DNA of 64,000 nucleotides, from assembly GCF_001012815.1 (NCBI RefSeq), contig NZ_JYJP01000016.1, positions 28,161 to 92,160 on the forward strand. Reading direction: 5' to 3'. Below the pieces are notes generated by a model. It was not told the origin of the DNA, ran no database searches, and saw only the letters and a list, made by a program, of their open reading frames with translations. Shown here piece after piece: positions 46,839 through 55,394 of this stretch. Source of the DNA: Vibrio mexicanus. GTDB lineage: Bacteria > Pseudomonadota > Gammaproteobacteria > Enterobacterales > Vibrionaceae. Made by a program: the position numbers and the translations under genes. How positions within the stretch are numbered: position 1 is the stretch's first letter; each line of letters begins with the position of its first letter.

Positions 46839-47516
46839 CTACTTCGCAAGTTCTTCCATGTTGATGCCTTTTTTCTTCGCGATGTACTTTGGAATTAAAG
46901 ACATACCGAACAGAACAAGACCTGCACCTGCAAACTTCACTAATAACATCGCTGACACACCGTTAGTCGCGATGTCACCGGCCATGTATGCGAAGATGAA
47001 AGCACCTGGAGCCATAGTGATCAGTGATACGATGACGTAAGTCGCAAGGTTTAGACCTGTGATTCCGTACGCGTAGTTTTGTAGGCTGAATGGGAACACA
47101 GGTACGAGACGCGTTAGGATCAAGAAGCTTGAGCCGTTTTGAGCCACACCATCATCAATCTTCTTAAAGATTGGGTTGTCGCCGAACTTCTTCACGATGG
47201 TATCGCGGAAGATAAAGCGAGCTAGGATGAATGCTACTGTTGCGCCTAGAGTTGCTGAGAAAAGAGCAAGCAATGCGCCTTTTACCGGGCCAAACACAAT
47301 TCCCGCCACAATGGTAAATGCACTACCCGGTAGCATGAACACACATGCGAACACAAAAGCTAATACGAATACCGCGTAACCCCAAACACCAAATCCAGCG
47401 ATCCACTCTTGTAGGCTGCGGATGTCAGTGATGATTTCTAAAATGCCAGTTTGCTTTGCTACGAAGATCACCAATGCGATCGCGAGAGCAATAAGCGCTA
47501 TTTTTGCAAATTTCAT
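46839..47516 (-). CDS. TVP38/TMEM64 (YdjX/YdjZ-like) membrane protein
   Basis: A 225-aa inner-membrane protein with the VTT (DedA-like) domain. It shows about five membrane segments and the family core FMLPGSAFTIVAGIVFGPVKG (about 60-80) plus the later RLVPVFPFSLQNYAYGIT (about 138-155). E. coli encodes YdjX and YdjZ of the same family beside ynjA-F, which supports an old functional link. VTT proteins are linked to lipid scrambling or undecaprenyl phosphate handling, but a role here is unknown. It begins 48 bp after the CCG protein gene. The frame is intact. Confidence 0.9.
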   Translation of the reverse strand: MKFAKIALIALAIALVIFVAKQTGILEIITDIRSLQEWIAGFGVWGYAVFVLAFVFACVFMLPGSAFTIVAGIVFGPVKGALLALFSATLGATVAFILARFIFRDTIVKKFGDNPIFKKIDDGVAQNGSSFLILTRLVPVFPFSLQNYAYGITGLNLATYVIVSLITMAPGAFIFAYMAGDIATNGVSAMLLVKFAGAGLVLFGMSLIPKYIAKKKGINMEELAK

Positions 47517-47564
47517 AATTTATCTACTTCTTTATTAAGACGTTATCGAGTAAACGTTCTTATA

Positions 47565-48335
47565 CTAAACGGTCATACACTTGATTAGGCCCGCTTTTGA
47601 TTTGTAGCGGTTGAACCAAGACTTCACTGGGCTTGCTAACACATTGGCTGGTGGAAGATCGCCTTCCATCACGACTGGGCCAAACACAAGGTCCAGAATG
47701 TGCCAAGAGTTGGTGTCCACACCCATCATTGATGCACGACAAGCCGCGCAGTAAACCACAACGTAATCTGTTTCGAACTCATCAACACGGCGTTGAATAA
47801 CGCGATTAGCAACGTCTGGGTTAGCTGGAACAACCATGCCGCCAAAGCCACAACAGCGTGTTTTGTCTTTGGTGTGTTTCGGTTCAACGGTTTTGTAACC
47901 CAACTCGTTTAAGATCCAACGAATGCCGTCTTGCAGTTCACGCTCGTAACGCGTAGAGCAAGAGTCGTGAATAGTGAAAACCACATTACTGTCTTTCGCT
48001 TTGCCCACTAACTCTTTCGGTAGACCGATTTCAGGAAGTAGCTTCCATAGTGATACTGGCTTTTGCTTTGCGCCTGCTTTTTTAATCATGCCGTAGCAGC
48101 TTTGACACGCCACAATCACTTCTTCAGCTTCCACTTTGTCGAAGTCTGCTTGAAGTTGACCGTAACGCTCTTTAAACAGCTCGGTTTGACCAACCGCTGC
48201 GGTAGGCTTACCACAACATTTTTGAACCGCCCCCATCTCTGGGAACACGTTCTTAAGGTGCTGAGCCATTGCAGCAACACCTTCAGGAGAATAGGATGGC
48301 AAGCTGCATCCCGGCATAAATACTTTATTGCTCAT
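47565..48335 (-). CDS. Two-CCG-domain Fe-S protein (HdrB/GlpC-like)
   Basis: A 256-aa soluble protein with two CCG domains. The first set: Cys10, CCG at 40-42, Cys77 and Cys80. The second: Cys126, CCG at 161-163, Cys196 and Cys199. In heterodisulfide reductase HdrB such repeats bind unusual Fe-S clusters that act on disulfides; in GlpC-type proteins they carry electrons to membrane quinones. It lies 6 bp after the flavoprotein and is probably its partner subunit. The frame is intact. Assignment to disulfide or sulfur-compound chemistry is an inference from the family and neighbours. Confidence 0.9.
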   Translation of the reverse strand: MSNKVFMPGCSLPSYSPEGVAAMAQHLKNVFPEMGAVQKCCGKPTAAVGQTELFKERYGQLQADFDKVEAEEVIVACQSCYGMIKKAGAKQKPVSLWKLLPEIGLPKELVGKAKDSNVVFTIHDSCSTRYERELQDGIRWILNELGYKTVEPKHTKDKTRCCGFGGMVVPANPDVANRVIQRRVDEFETDYVVVYCAACRASMMGVDTNSWHILDLVFGPVVMEGDLPPANVLASPVKSWFNRYKSKAGLIKCMTV

Positions 48336-48341
48336 AACGAA

Positions 48342-50129
48342 TTACCTTGCTTTGCGTGCCATTGTGAAGAACTTAGAGAAGCCCAATAACTGGTGCATCT
48401 TGATTGCTTTGTGTCCTTTCATCGGAGACTCACCGTTATTTGCTTTAACAAAGTCGGCACGCGCGCCTAGGAAGATATCCTTCATTGGAAAATCTTTCGG
48501 ACAAACAATCGTACATTGGTCACATGCGTTACATGAGTAAGCGAGCTTCGGGTCCATCTCTTTGTTTTCAATAAACTCAGAGAACATGGTCTTCGGACAG
48601 TCGCTAAAGTCGTTCATCATGATGCACTCGCTCATACACAACTTACAGCTACACTGAAGACAGCGAGCGGCTTCTTGGGTAATTTGCTCAGCGGTAAAGC
48701 CAAAATCGACTTGTTTGAAGTCTTTTTTGCGCTCGTCTGCATCACGCAGCTCACCGTGTAAGCGGCGAACGTCTTTTGTGCCTTCTGGAAGTGGTACGTC
48801 TAGGCGAGATTCGTAAGCGTACTCTTGAGTAAAGTCACGGCCTTCGGTCAGTGCTTTGTTCGTTAGGAAACGCTCGATGCTCATTGCGGCTTTGCGGCCA
48901 AGAGCCATCGCTTCGATCACGATGTTACCACCACACGCATCGCCAGCCACAAACACGTCTTCCAGGTTTGTCGCAAGAGTTTGCTTGTCCACAACGTAGC
49001 GGCCGCCACGAGTTTGTTCTAGTGCGCCATCGGTAATGTCAGCAACGATTTGACCCGTTGCAAAGATAACCGTGTCCACTTCGATTGTTCTGCTCTCATC
49101 GCTGTATTGAGGAGCGAAGTTGCCTTGCTCATCAAAGATAGACAGAACTTTCTTGATAACTAAACCCGTCACCTTGCCATCTTTATGTTCGATAGCAACT
49201 GGGCCCCATCCTGCGTTGAACTCAACGCCTTCTTCAAGTGATTCATCGATCTCGATCTGGCTTGCCGGTAGGTTCTCCATGCTCTCTAGTGAACATTGAT
49301 AAACCTCCTCAGCGCCGATACGCCAAGAAGAACGCGCACAATCCATCGCAACGTCGCCACCGCCGATCACTGCTACATGTTTGCCAGCGCGAGGGAACTG
49401 TTGAGTTTCAGAAATCTCTTTCAAGTATTCCACTGCAGAGAACACGCCATCGTTGTCGTGGCCCGGTAGCGGAATGATTGAACCAACGTGAGCACCGTGG
49501 GCAAGAACAACCGCATCGTGTTCATTGCGTAGGGCTTCAAACGTGATGTCTTTACCAATCTCTACACCGAACTTGGTAGTAATGCCTAGCATGTCTAGGT
49601 AGCTGTATTCGAAGTCGATAACGTCACGCGGTAGTCGGTACTCTGGAATACCAACACGCATCATGCCGCCATACACGTCTAGCTTTTCATAGATGGTGAC
49701 CTCATGGCCTTGACGGCGCAGTTCGATTGCCGCTTGCGCGCCCGCTGGGCCAGCACCAACAATTGCAATATGCTTGCCAGTCGCTTTAGCGATATCTAGC
49801 GGCCATTGGTCTTGCTTATCCATTTGTTCAGCAACGAAACGCTTGATGCCAGCTACACTGATTGGCTGACCAAATTCAGTGTTACGACGACACGCTTGCT
49901 CACATGGGTGCGCACAAATGCGCCCCAGTGTTTGCGGAAGAAAAAGTTTGTTACGAATAACGTTAAGCGCACCCTGTAGGTCACCTTCACCAGCTAGACG
50001 AACATATTGTTTAACGTCGGTGTGCATTGGGCATGCCGTTTGACATGCCGGATCTGCATCTCCCATACAGCCGTCAACAATCGTTTGGGCTGTGTCATAC
50101 AGCTTTTGGCTGAAAATTACATTGCTCAT
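48342..50129 (-). CDS. GltD-like FAD/NAD(P) oxidoreductase with Fe-S clusters
   Basis: A 595-aa flavoprotein. The N-terminal GltD-type Fe-S part has Cys21, Cys29, Cys33, Cys72, Cys76 and Cys80. FAD binds at GAGPAG (125-130) and NAD(P)H at VIGGGDVAMD (about 254-263); FVAGDACGG (393-401) closes the FAD site. A C-terminal extension has more cysteines (490, 493, 495, 498, 502, 511) and a classical 4Fe-4S ferredoxin motif CxxCxxCxxxCP (533-544). The domain order resembles DsrL/GltD-type proteins that exchange electrons between NAD(P)H and Fe-S partners. It is co-transcribed with the rhodanese (21 bp before) and the CCG protein (6 bp after). Confidence 0.93.
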   Translation of the reverse strand: MSNVIFSQKLYDTAQTIVDGCMGDADPACQTACPMHTDVKQYVRLAGEGDLQGALNVIRNKLFLPQTLGRICAHPCEQACRRNTEFGQPISVAGIKRFVAEQMDKQDQWPLDIAKATGKHIAIVGAGPAGAQAAIELRRQGHEVTIYEKLDVYGGMMRVGIPEYRLPRDVIDFEYSYLDMLGITTKFGVEIGKDITFEALRNEHDAVVLAHGAHVGSIIPLPGHDNDGVFSAVEYLKEISETQQFPRAGKHVAVIGGGDVAMDCARSSWRIGAEEVYQCSLESMENLPASQIEIDESLEEGVEFNAGWGPVAIEHKDGKVTGLVIKKVLSIFDEQGNFAPQYSDESRTIEVDTVIFATGQIVADITDGALEQTRGGRYVVDKQTLATNLEDVFVAGDACGGNIVIEAMALGRKAAMSIERFLTNKALTEGRDFTQEYAYESRLDVPLPEGTKDVRRLHGELRDADERKKDFKQVDFGFTAEQITQEAARCLQCSCKLCMSECIMMNDFSDCPKTMFSEFIENKEMDPKLAYSCNACDQCTIVCPKDFPMKDIFLGARADFVKANNGESPMKGHKAIKMHQLLGFSKFFTMARKAR

Positions 50130-50150
50130 TGAATTGTATTCTCGCTGCTA

Positions 50151-51134
50151 TTAGCTGTTGCCGTTTGAAACTTTTACGTCTTGGTTGTTTTGCTCGTAGT
50201 GCTCGTGGCTGTACTCGATCCAAGAACCGTCGTAGTTGTAAACGTTCTCTGCGCCTAGTACCTCTTTAAGAACAAGTGCTGTATGAGCAGAGCGAACACC
50301 TGATTGACAGTAAGCAATCACATTTTTGCCTTCGATTAGGTCACCGTATAGGTCTTTCAGCTCTTGAGCTGTTTTAAGAGTCGTGTCGCCATTGACTGTT
50401 TGGGTCCAGTTGATGTGAACACTGGTAGGAATTTTACCTGGGCCGTATGCACCAGAAACCGTTGTTGTGCCGTTGAATTCGTCGTCACCACGAGTATCAA
50501 TAATCACCCAGTCAGAGTCTTGCTGAGCGTTTAATACCATGTCTAGAGTCGCCAGCGTTTCTTCTTGAGCACTTGGATTTGGTGCTACGTAGCTCGTCGC
50601 TTTAACAGGAGGATTTGCGTTGCCTGTTGCGTAACCTGCACCAATCCAAGCGTTTAGGCCGCCGTCAAGGTAGCGAACATCTTCGTGGCCTAGGTTTTGA
50701 ACTTGCCAGAAGATACGAGCTGCATCATGGTGAGAGCCTGCTGCGTACACAACGATAGTTGAGTCAGGGGTTGCACCTACGTGACCAAGAAGCGCTTCCA
50801 TCTCTTCAGTGGTATTACGCATACCGCCGAACTCGTATGCGTCGCTTTGTGCAGAGTAGTCACCGCGCCACATAGTGTGGGAACCCGCAATAGGTGAGTC
50901 TGGACGAAGTGGGTTAAGAGCGCCGATTACAACGACATCTTCTTCACTGTCCATAAGCGCTTTTAGTTGCTCTGCGGTAATAAAGCTTTCAGCGTTTGCG
51001 TATTCTGATAGCTTAGTTGCTAGAACCGACTCATCCACCGCTACGGCTTCAGTACTAAACATAGAGTTATAAGTCGTGTAGCCAATAGCGACCGCTGCTG
51101 CGATTGCGCCCAGTGCAATTGTTGATTTTTTCAT
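50151..51134 (-). CDS. Exported or anchored tandem rhodanese (YnjE-like sulfurtransferase)
   Basis: A 327-aa protein. An N-terminal hydrophobic segment (about 5-22) gives export, perhaps as a membrane anchor, so the domains should lie in the periplasm. Domain one (about 50-170) lacks the catalytic Cys (VVYAAGSHHDAAR). Domain two (about 195-315) has the active loop CQSGVRS with Cys276. Rhodaneses move sulfane sulfur from thiosulfate or persulfides to acceptors. E. coli YnjE (three-domain) is also in the ynj cluster, but this copy has only two domains, so orthology is not certain. First gene of the operon, divergent from the TtrS-like kinase. SD-like GGAT precedes the ATG. Confidence 0.92.
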   Translation of the reverse strand: MKKSTIALGAIAAAVAIGYTTYNSMFSTEAVAVDESVLATKLSEYANAESFITAEQLKALMDSEEDVVVIGALNPLRPDSPIAGSHTMWRGDYSAQSDAYEFGGMRNTTEEMEALLGHVGATPDSTIVVYAAGSHHDAARIFWQVQNLGHEDVRYLDGGLNAWIGAGYATGNANPPVKATSYVAPNPSAQEETLATLDMVLNAQQDSDWVIIDTRGDDEFNGTTTVSGAYGPGKIPTSVHINWTQTVNGDTTLKTAQELKDLYGDLIEGKNVIAYCQSGVRSAHTALVLKEVLGAENVYNYDGSWIEYSHEHYEQNNQDVKVSNGNS

Positions 51135-51445
51135 TGTTATATATCCATAAATTAAAAAATGTATAAAAGTTTCATCGCCGTCTACCTTTATTAGGAAGGC
51201 GTCGACTTTGGATTCTTTTGGCGCGAAATTAAGGTGTAGTAGCTAAATGAGTTTGATTCTTATTTGTTAATACTCAAGACGTTATACGTTGCGGCCATTG
51301 CTCTGGGGGGATTTTTATTGATTTACTACTTAGTAGGTATTGTGGTTTCCCACAATACTGATGTGTGATTGATCTAACGCAACAAATTGGAGAGGTTGGT
51401 TGATGGTAAAATAACCGTGACGTATCCAACCGATGATTTTTTGAC
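51135..51445. other. Divergent promoter region of the TtrS-like and rhodanese genes
   Basis: This 311-bp spacer contains no ORF of interest. It carries the palindrome at 51337-51358, listed separately, about 90 bp upstream of the kinase start and 200 bp upstream of the rhodanese start. Confidence 0.6.
51337..51358. promoter_or_regulatory. Candidate response-regulator operator
   Basis: GTATTGTGG (51337-51345), 4-bp spacer TTTC, then CCACAATAC (51350-51358): a perfect 9-bp inverted repeat. No other inverted repeat this good was seen in the spacer. It is the natural candidate site for the FixJ-type regulator at 53236. Confidence 0.6.
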
Positions 51446-53239
51446 TTGTTTTTTCATAACTTGCCACATTTAGCCGTATCATTCGCTCTCTCGCTTGTTC
51501 TCATCTCTGCGCCAACATGGGCCGAAGAAGACGAGCTCGAAGAGTTTGAAGTAGGCGTGCTTGCATTGCGTGGCCATGCTCACGCCAGAGATACTTGGCA
51601 ACCGACTATCGACTTTCTTGAGCAGCAATTGCCTGAGTACAAGTTTAATTTGCATACCTATAACTTTGAGCAGTTGGAAGATGCCTTCTTGCATGGCTGG
51701 CTAGATTTCTTCTTGACCAGTCCAGGGCAGGCAACGACTCTCGCGCGCTCCTATCCTGTGAGTTGGCTTGCTACTCAAAGAACCGCATACAGCGATATTC
51801 CAAACAAATCGATTGCATCTGTTGTCTTGGTTAAGCAAGACTCGAAATACCAAACATTCAGCGATTTAAGTGGGGTTCGTTTAGCCGCCGTATCAGACAA
51901 GGCCTTTGGCGGCTATCTAGCGTTTCGTTATGAACTAGACAAGCTCGATCACTTCAATAATCAGTACTTTCGCAATATCGAATTTACTGGGCCGCCAACC
52001 GACCGTCTAATATTGGATCTATTGGATGACAGATACGATTCGGTCATCGTTCCTGCTTGTACTTTGGAAGCAATGGTGGAAGCGGGTGAGGTCGATATTA
52101 TCTCTGTACGCGTGATTAATGCACAAAATCCGGCTAATTCAGTATGCACGGTGAGTACCGATCTTTATCCAAACTGGACGTTTGCCATGACCGACCGAGC
52201 CCCCACTTATATTGGTGGTTTGGTGGCGCAGGCACTTCTAGCTATGCCGAAAGACCACCTAGCCGCTAAAGCGGCGAACAACGTAGGATGGATGCATCCA
52301 GCGCCATCGGTGCAATTGGATAAAGCCTTTAAGCAATTGAACATGCACCCATTGCAAACGCCATTTGGTGAGAAGCTCAATAAGTGGCTCACGCAAAATA
52401 GAGTTCCTGTTGGTTTTGGTTTGTTGATGGTGTTTTTTATGGCGATTTACCACGTCATCTTAGAGCTTAAGTTTAAACGTAGCCAAACTGAATTGCGGGA
52501 AACCCTTAATGACTTGCGCCGAAAAAGTGCTTTATTAGAGCAAGCTCAGCGAACATCGATAGCAGGTGAACTAGGCAGCAGCATCGCACACGAGATTAAT
52601 CAGCCATTGGCTGCGATTAAAAATTACAGCCAAGGCATGAAAATTCGGATGCAAAAGGGCACCACACCAGAAGAGATGGTGCCGATCATTGATAAGATAC
52701 AGCATCAAGTAACCTCAGCCAGTTCTATCATTCAACGCCTTCGCGATCTCATCAACAAGAAGCCGATTGAAAAACGTGAGATAGATTTAGACCTCGTGGT
52801 TAGCGAATGTATAGAGCTACTAGATTTTGAATTTCAACGCCACGGTGTGGAGGTTATCATCTCTAGTTTTGGCATGAACCAAGCAATAAACGCAGATGAA
52901 ACGGGCATTCAGCAATTGCTACTAAACTTGTTAGTGAACGCAAAAGATGCCTGTGTGAGTCGAGCCAGTGATGGCGACTCACTCACTATCGAAGTTCATG
53001 TGGAGTACCAGATAAGTAACGTGGTGATTGATGTGATAGATAACGGTATAGGCTTTGATGATGAAGCAATACCATTGACACAAGCCTTCTATACCACCAA
53101 AGAAAATGGCCTTGGTTTGGGTCTAGCAATTTGTCGAGATGTGGTAGAAAGCCACCATGGCAATATTGAATTTAACAAAGCAACACCAAACGGTTGTATA
53201 GTCACCGTAACGCTGCCGTATTCAGGAGACAAAAAATGA
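51446..53239 (+). CDS. TtrS-like sensor histidine kinase with PhnD-type periplasmic domain
   Basis: A 597-aa kinase. A signal-like N-terminus (SFALSLVLISAPTWA) precedes a periplasmic PhnD-like binding domain (about 33-300), as in the tetrathionate sensor TtrS and thiosulfate sensor ThsS. Two cysteines stand in it (Cys205 in VPACTLEAM, Cys234 in SVCTVSTDLYPNW), the latter next to the YPNW phrase. One membrane helix (about 321-340), HisKA with SIAHEINQPL (His382), then N (LLLNLLVNAKDAC), G1 and G2 (NGLGLGLAI) boxes. The start is a TTG at 51446 with no good ribosome site; an ATG at 51433 becomes usable if one T of a T-run is surplus. It overlaps its regulator by ATGA. Confidence 0.88.
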   Translation: MFFHNLPHLAVSFALSLVLISAPTWAEEDELEEFEVGVLALRGHAHARDTWQPTIDFLEQQLPEYKFNLHTYNFEQLEDAFLHGWLDFFLTSPGQATTLARSYPVSWLATQRTAYSDIPNKSIASVVLVKQDSKYQTFSDLSGVRLAAVSDKAFGGYLAFRYELDKLDHFNNQYFRNIEFTGPPTDRLILDLLDDRYDSVIVPACTLEAMVEAGEVDIISVRVINAQNPANSVCTVSTDLYPNWTFAMTDRAPTYIGGLVAQALLAMPKDHLAAKAANNVGWMHPAPSVQLDKAFKQLNMHPLQTPFGEKLNKWLTQNRVPVGFGLLMVFFMAIYHVILELKFKRSQTELRETLNDLRRKSALLEQAQRTSIAGELGSSIAHEINQPLAAIKNYSQGMKIRMQKGTTPEEMVPIIDKIQHQVTSASSIIQRLRDLINKKPIEKREIDLDLVVSECIELLDFEFQRHGVEVIISSFGMNQAINADETGIQQLLLNLLVNAKDACVSRASDGDSLTIEVHVEYQISNVVIDVIDNGIGFDDEAIPLTQAFYTTKENGLGLGLAICRDVVESHHGNIEFNKATPNGCIVTVTLPYSGDKK

Positions 53240-53832
53240 GTAACGACATGAACCCAATCTACATTGTTGACGATGAAGTAGAGGTACTGGAATCGATGTC
53301 ATTTTTGCTAGAAAGCTATGGATACGAGGTGAAGACGTACTTGAGTGGGCAGGAATTTTTGTCCAATGCACGAATCCAGAAGCCGGGTTGCGTCCTTCTT
53401 GATAGTCGTATGCCAGAGATGCGAGGACAAGAGGTTCACCAAGCTTTAAATGAGCAACACAGTCCCTTGACGGTTATCTATCTTACAGGCCATGGTGATA
53501 TTCCTATGGCGGTGGATGCGCTCAAAGATGGGGCTCAAGACTTTTTCCAAAAGCCAGTTGATGTAGAAAAACTAGTGGTAGCTATTGATACTGCGTTAAC
53601 GAGCTCTGAAAAGCGGTTCCACACTCTACAAGATGAAATGGCGCTAAACGCCCTCACCAAGCGAGAGAAAGAAGTGCTTGATCTGGTAATTAAAGGAATG
53701 AAGAACCAGCAAATGGCAGACGAGCTTTGTGTATCGCTTCGTACTATCGAGGTACACCGTTCTAACGTGATGAAAAAGCTTGAAGTGAAGAATGTCGCGG
53801 CACTCATTCAAAAAGTCGGGCACCTAGTCTAA
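53236..53832 (+). CDS. TtrR/FixJ-type LuxR response regulator
   Basis: A 198-aa regulator: receiver domain (1-120) with acidic pair in YIVDDEVEV, phospho-Asp56 in LLDSRMPEM, and the conserved TGHGDI and Lys in FFQKPVD. A LuxR helix-turn-helix follows (LTKREKEVLDLVIKGMKNQQ ... LRTIEVHRSNVMKKL). This is FixJ/TtrR architecture. The ATG overlaps the kinase stop (ATGA), so translation is coupled. Its probable target is the divergent rhodanese operon, via the palindrome at 51337. Confidence 0.93.
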   Translation: MSNDMNPIYIVDDEVEVLESMSFLLESYGYEVKTYLSGQEFLSNARIQKPGCVLLDSRMPEMRGQEVHQALNEQHSPLTVIYLTGHGDIPMAVDALKDGAQDFFQKPVDVEKLVVAIDTALTSSEKRFHTLQDEMALNALTKREKEVLDLVIKGMKNQQMADELCVSLRTIEVHRSNVMKKLEVKNVAALIQKVGHLV

Positions 53833-53987
53833 GTTATTCTAAAAATTGACGTTTACGGCGTTTCTGCGAGCACTTCGTATCACTTTGATTCAATTAAAGG
53901 TGTGATAGCGCTAAAGAAAAGGGCAGGGAAGCGATACAATGCGTCACAATCAAAACTGTATGTCCATTCAATCGATAGTAAATCCTT

Positions 53988-54488
53988 ATGTCTAAAGAAC
54001 AAGAATACGAGTTCAACACAGAATACACCCTCGACAAGACTTTCTTCGCAGAGTGCTACGACCAAACTAGCACACCTGCGAGTTTTCCAAAATCGTATTT
54101 TAAAGCTTTCATATTTCTGATGTTTGGTGGGGCGTTGGTTGAGTTTGAATTATTACCAAGTGGATATGTTGGTTGGTTCTTTATTGTGTTGAGTATTGTT
54201 GAAGCGTGCAGTGTTTACTTCAAAAGAACATGGTGGCTATGGCGACAACGATGGAGCATGAGCAACGGTAGTAAAGTCTCTATCAAAGTGGACACCAATG
54301 GTTTGAGCTATACCAGTGGCAAGAATGTTCGAATGCTCGAATGGAAACAGATCGACCAACTCGAACAAAGCGATTTAGGTTTCATCCTCCATATTGGCAA
54401 ACAGCGCCAATACGTCAGCAAATCTTGTTTAAGTGATGAAGCGATTGCGTTTATCGTGGAGCAGCACGAAGCTTCACGTAAAGCCTAA
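53988..54488 (+). CDS. YcxB-like membrane protein
   Basis: A 166-aa protein with two adjacent membrane helices (about 40-58, AFIFLMFGGALVEFELL, and 60-78, GWFFIVLSIVEACSVYF). A C-terminal soluble domain follows (VSIKVDTNGLSYTSGKNVRMLEWKQIDQLEQSDLGFIL). This matches the YcxB-like pattern (helix pair, then a PH-like beta domain). Function unknown. It has its own terminator. Confidence 0.75.
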   Translation: MSKEQEYEFNTEYTLDKTFFAECYDQTSTPASFPKSYFKAFIFLMFGGALVEFELLPSGYVGWFFIVLSIVEACSVYFKRTWWLWRQRWSMSNGSKVSIKVDTNGLSYTSGKNVRMLEWKQIDQLEQSDLGFILHIGKQRQYVSKSCLSDEAIAFIVEQHEASRKA

Positions 54489-54527
54489 GCGATAAAGCTA
54501 AGCTATTTAGATTCAAACAAAAAAGAA

Positions 54528-54556
54528 AAGGATTGGTATCTCTACCAATCCTTTAT
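54528..54556. terminator. Bidirectional terminator
   Basis: AAAGGATTGGTA (54528-54539) pairs with TACCAATCCTTT (54544-54555). It lies between the YcxB-like gene and the convergent VOC gene. Confidence 0.88.
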
Positions 54557-54596
54557 TCGTTTAAGCCTTGTGACGCTGTATGTTAACAGCAAGCGA

Positions 54597-55088
54597 TTAC
54601 TCGTAATCGGAAGCGTAAGTATCTTCGTAAGAGTGAGAGTAGAACTCGAAAAGGTTTCCAAACGGGTCTTCTAGGTAAACCATTTGCGCTTGTTTTAGCT
54701 CATCTTCTGGGTGGTAACGCATAATATCCATACGCACTTTACCTCCATACTCTTCAACACGTTTAATCGCGGTATCAAACTGCTCTTTTGGCAACTGAAG
54801 ACAGAAGTGGAAGATACCAAGGCGAGAAAAATCTACGTTGTGGCGCTCATCACGATCTACCATTTCGAAGAGTTCAACACCGATACCATCAGTCGTCACT
54901 AGGTGAGCAATATTAAAACCTTTGAAGCCTTCACCGAAAACCGCGATACACATGCGACCAATAGCTGACTCGCGTTCTTCTTGAACTTTAGTGTTGTTCA
55001 TCACTATACGAAGGCCAAGCGCTTTCGTATAGAACTCAACCGCTTTGTCCATATCACCGACCATGATACCTACGTGATTCATCTTCAT
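54597..55088 (-). CDS. VOC-family (glyoxalase/dioxygenase-fold) protein
   Basis: A 163-aa protein with the vicinal oxygen chelate fold. Motifs: MNHVGIMVGDMDKAVEFYTKALGLR (1-26) with metal-ligand His3, GVELFEM near 75, FHFCLQLPKEQFDTAIKRVEEYGGK, and YLEDPFGNLFEFYSHSYEDTY (about 138-158). Two metal-binding triads of the fold are therefore present. It may act as a lactoylglutathione lyase or ring-cleaving enzyme; the substrate cannot be fixed. AGGAGA precedes the ATG. An AT-rich palindrome sits upstream. Confidence 0.85.
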   Translation of the reverse strand: MKMNHVGIMVGDMDKAVEFYTKALGLRIVMNNTKVQEERESAIGRMCIAVFGEGFKGFNIAHLVTTDGIGVELFEMVDRDERHNVDFSRLGIFHFCLQLPKEQFDTAIKRVEEYGGKVRMDIMRYHPEDELKQAQMVYLEDPFGNLFEFYSHSYEDTYASDYE

Positions 55089-55394
55089 GACTTTCTCCTA
55101 ACTTTATATTTGAGTATTTGTTTGTTCGTTTCGATATGGAGAAGTATAGGTACAAAAATTTGAGATGGTAAATTATCAATAATCATCATTATGATAATTT
55201 TTTGTTATTATGGAGGGGAAGTGGAAGCGAGTGTTATAACCATGCGGGCTCACGGAAAAATTCGCGACTAGCTATTGGATGGAGTGCCACCAACACGGCG
55301 GTTAACTGCCTGAATGATGCAATATCGCTAACATCCTTGCGCTAAATAGAATAAGATACACGGCCTTAAATTAAGCACTGAGCCCCTCATCGCA
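55089..55394. other. Intergenic region between divergent genes
   Basis: These 306 bp hold the promoters of the VOC and DEAD-box genes. The only structure I would name is the AT-rich inverted repeat at 55170-55200. Confidence 0.5.
55170..55200. repeat. AT-rich inverted repeat upstream of the VOC gene
   Basis: AAATTATCA (55170-55178) and TGATAATTT (55192-55200) are perfect 9-bp arms. The spacer (ATAATCATCATTA) is itself nearly symmetrical. A candidate operator. Confidence 0.45.

Noticed and set aside
46839..50129. A respiratory tetrathionate or thiosulfate reductase locus next to the TtrS-like kinase
   Set aside because: No molybdopterin catalytic subunit (TtrA/PhsA type) or NrfD-type membrane anchor is present, so the classical ttr system is absent here.
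55170..55200. Possible Fur box
   Set aside because: The AT-rich arms share ATAAT/ATTAT words with Fur sites but not the 7-1-7 or GATAAT triple-hexamer arrangement.
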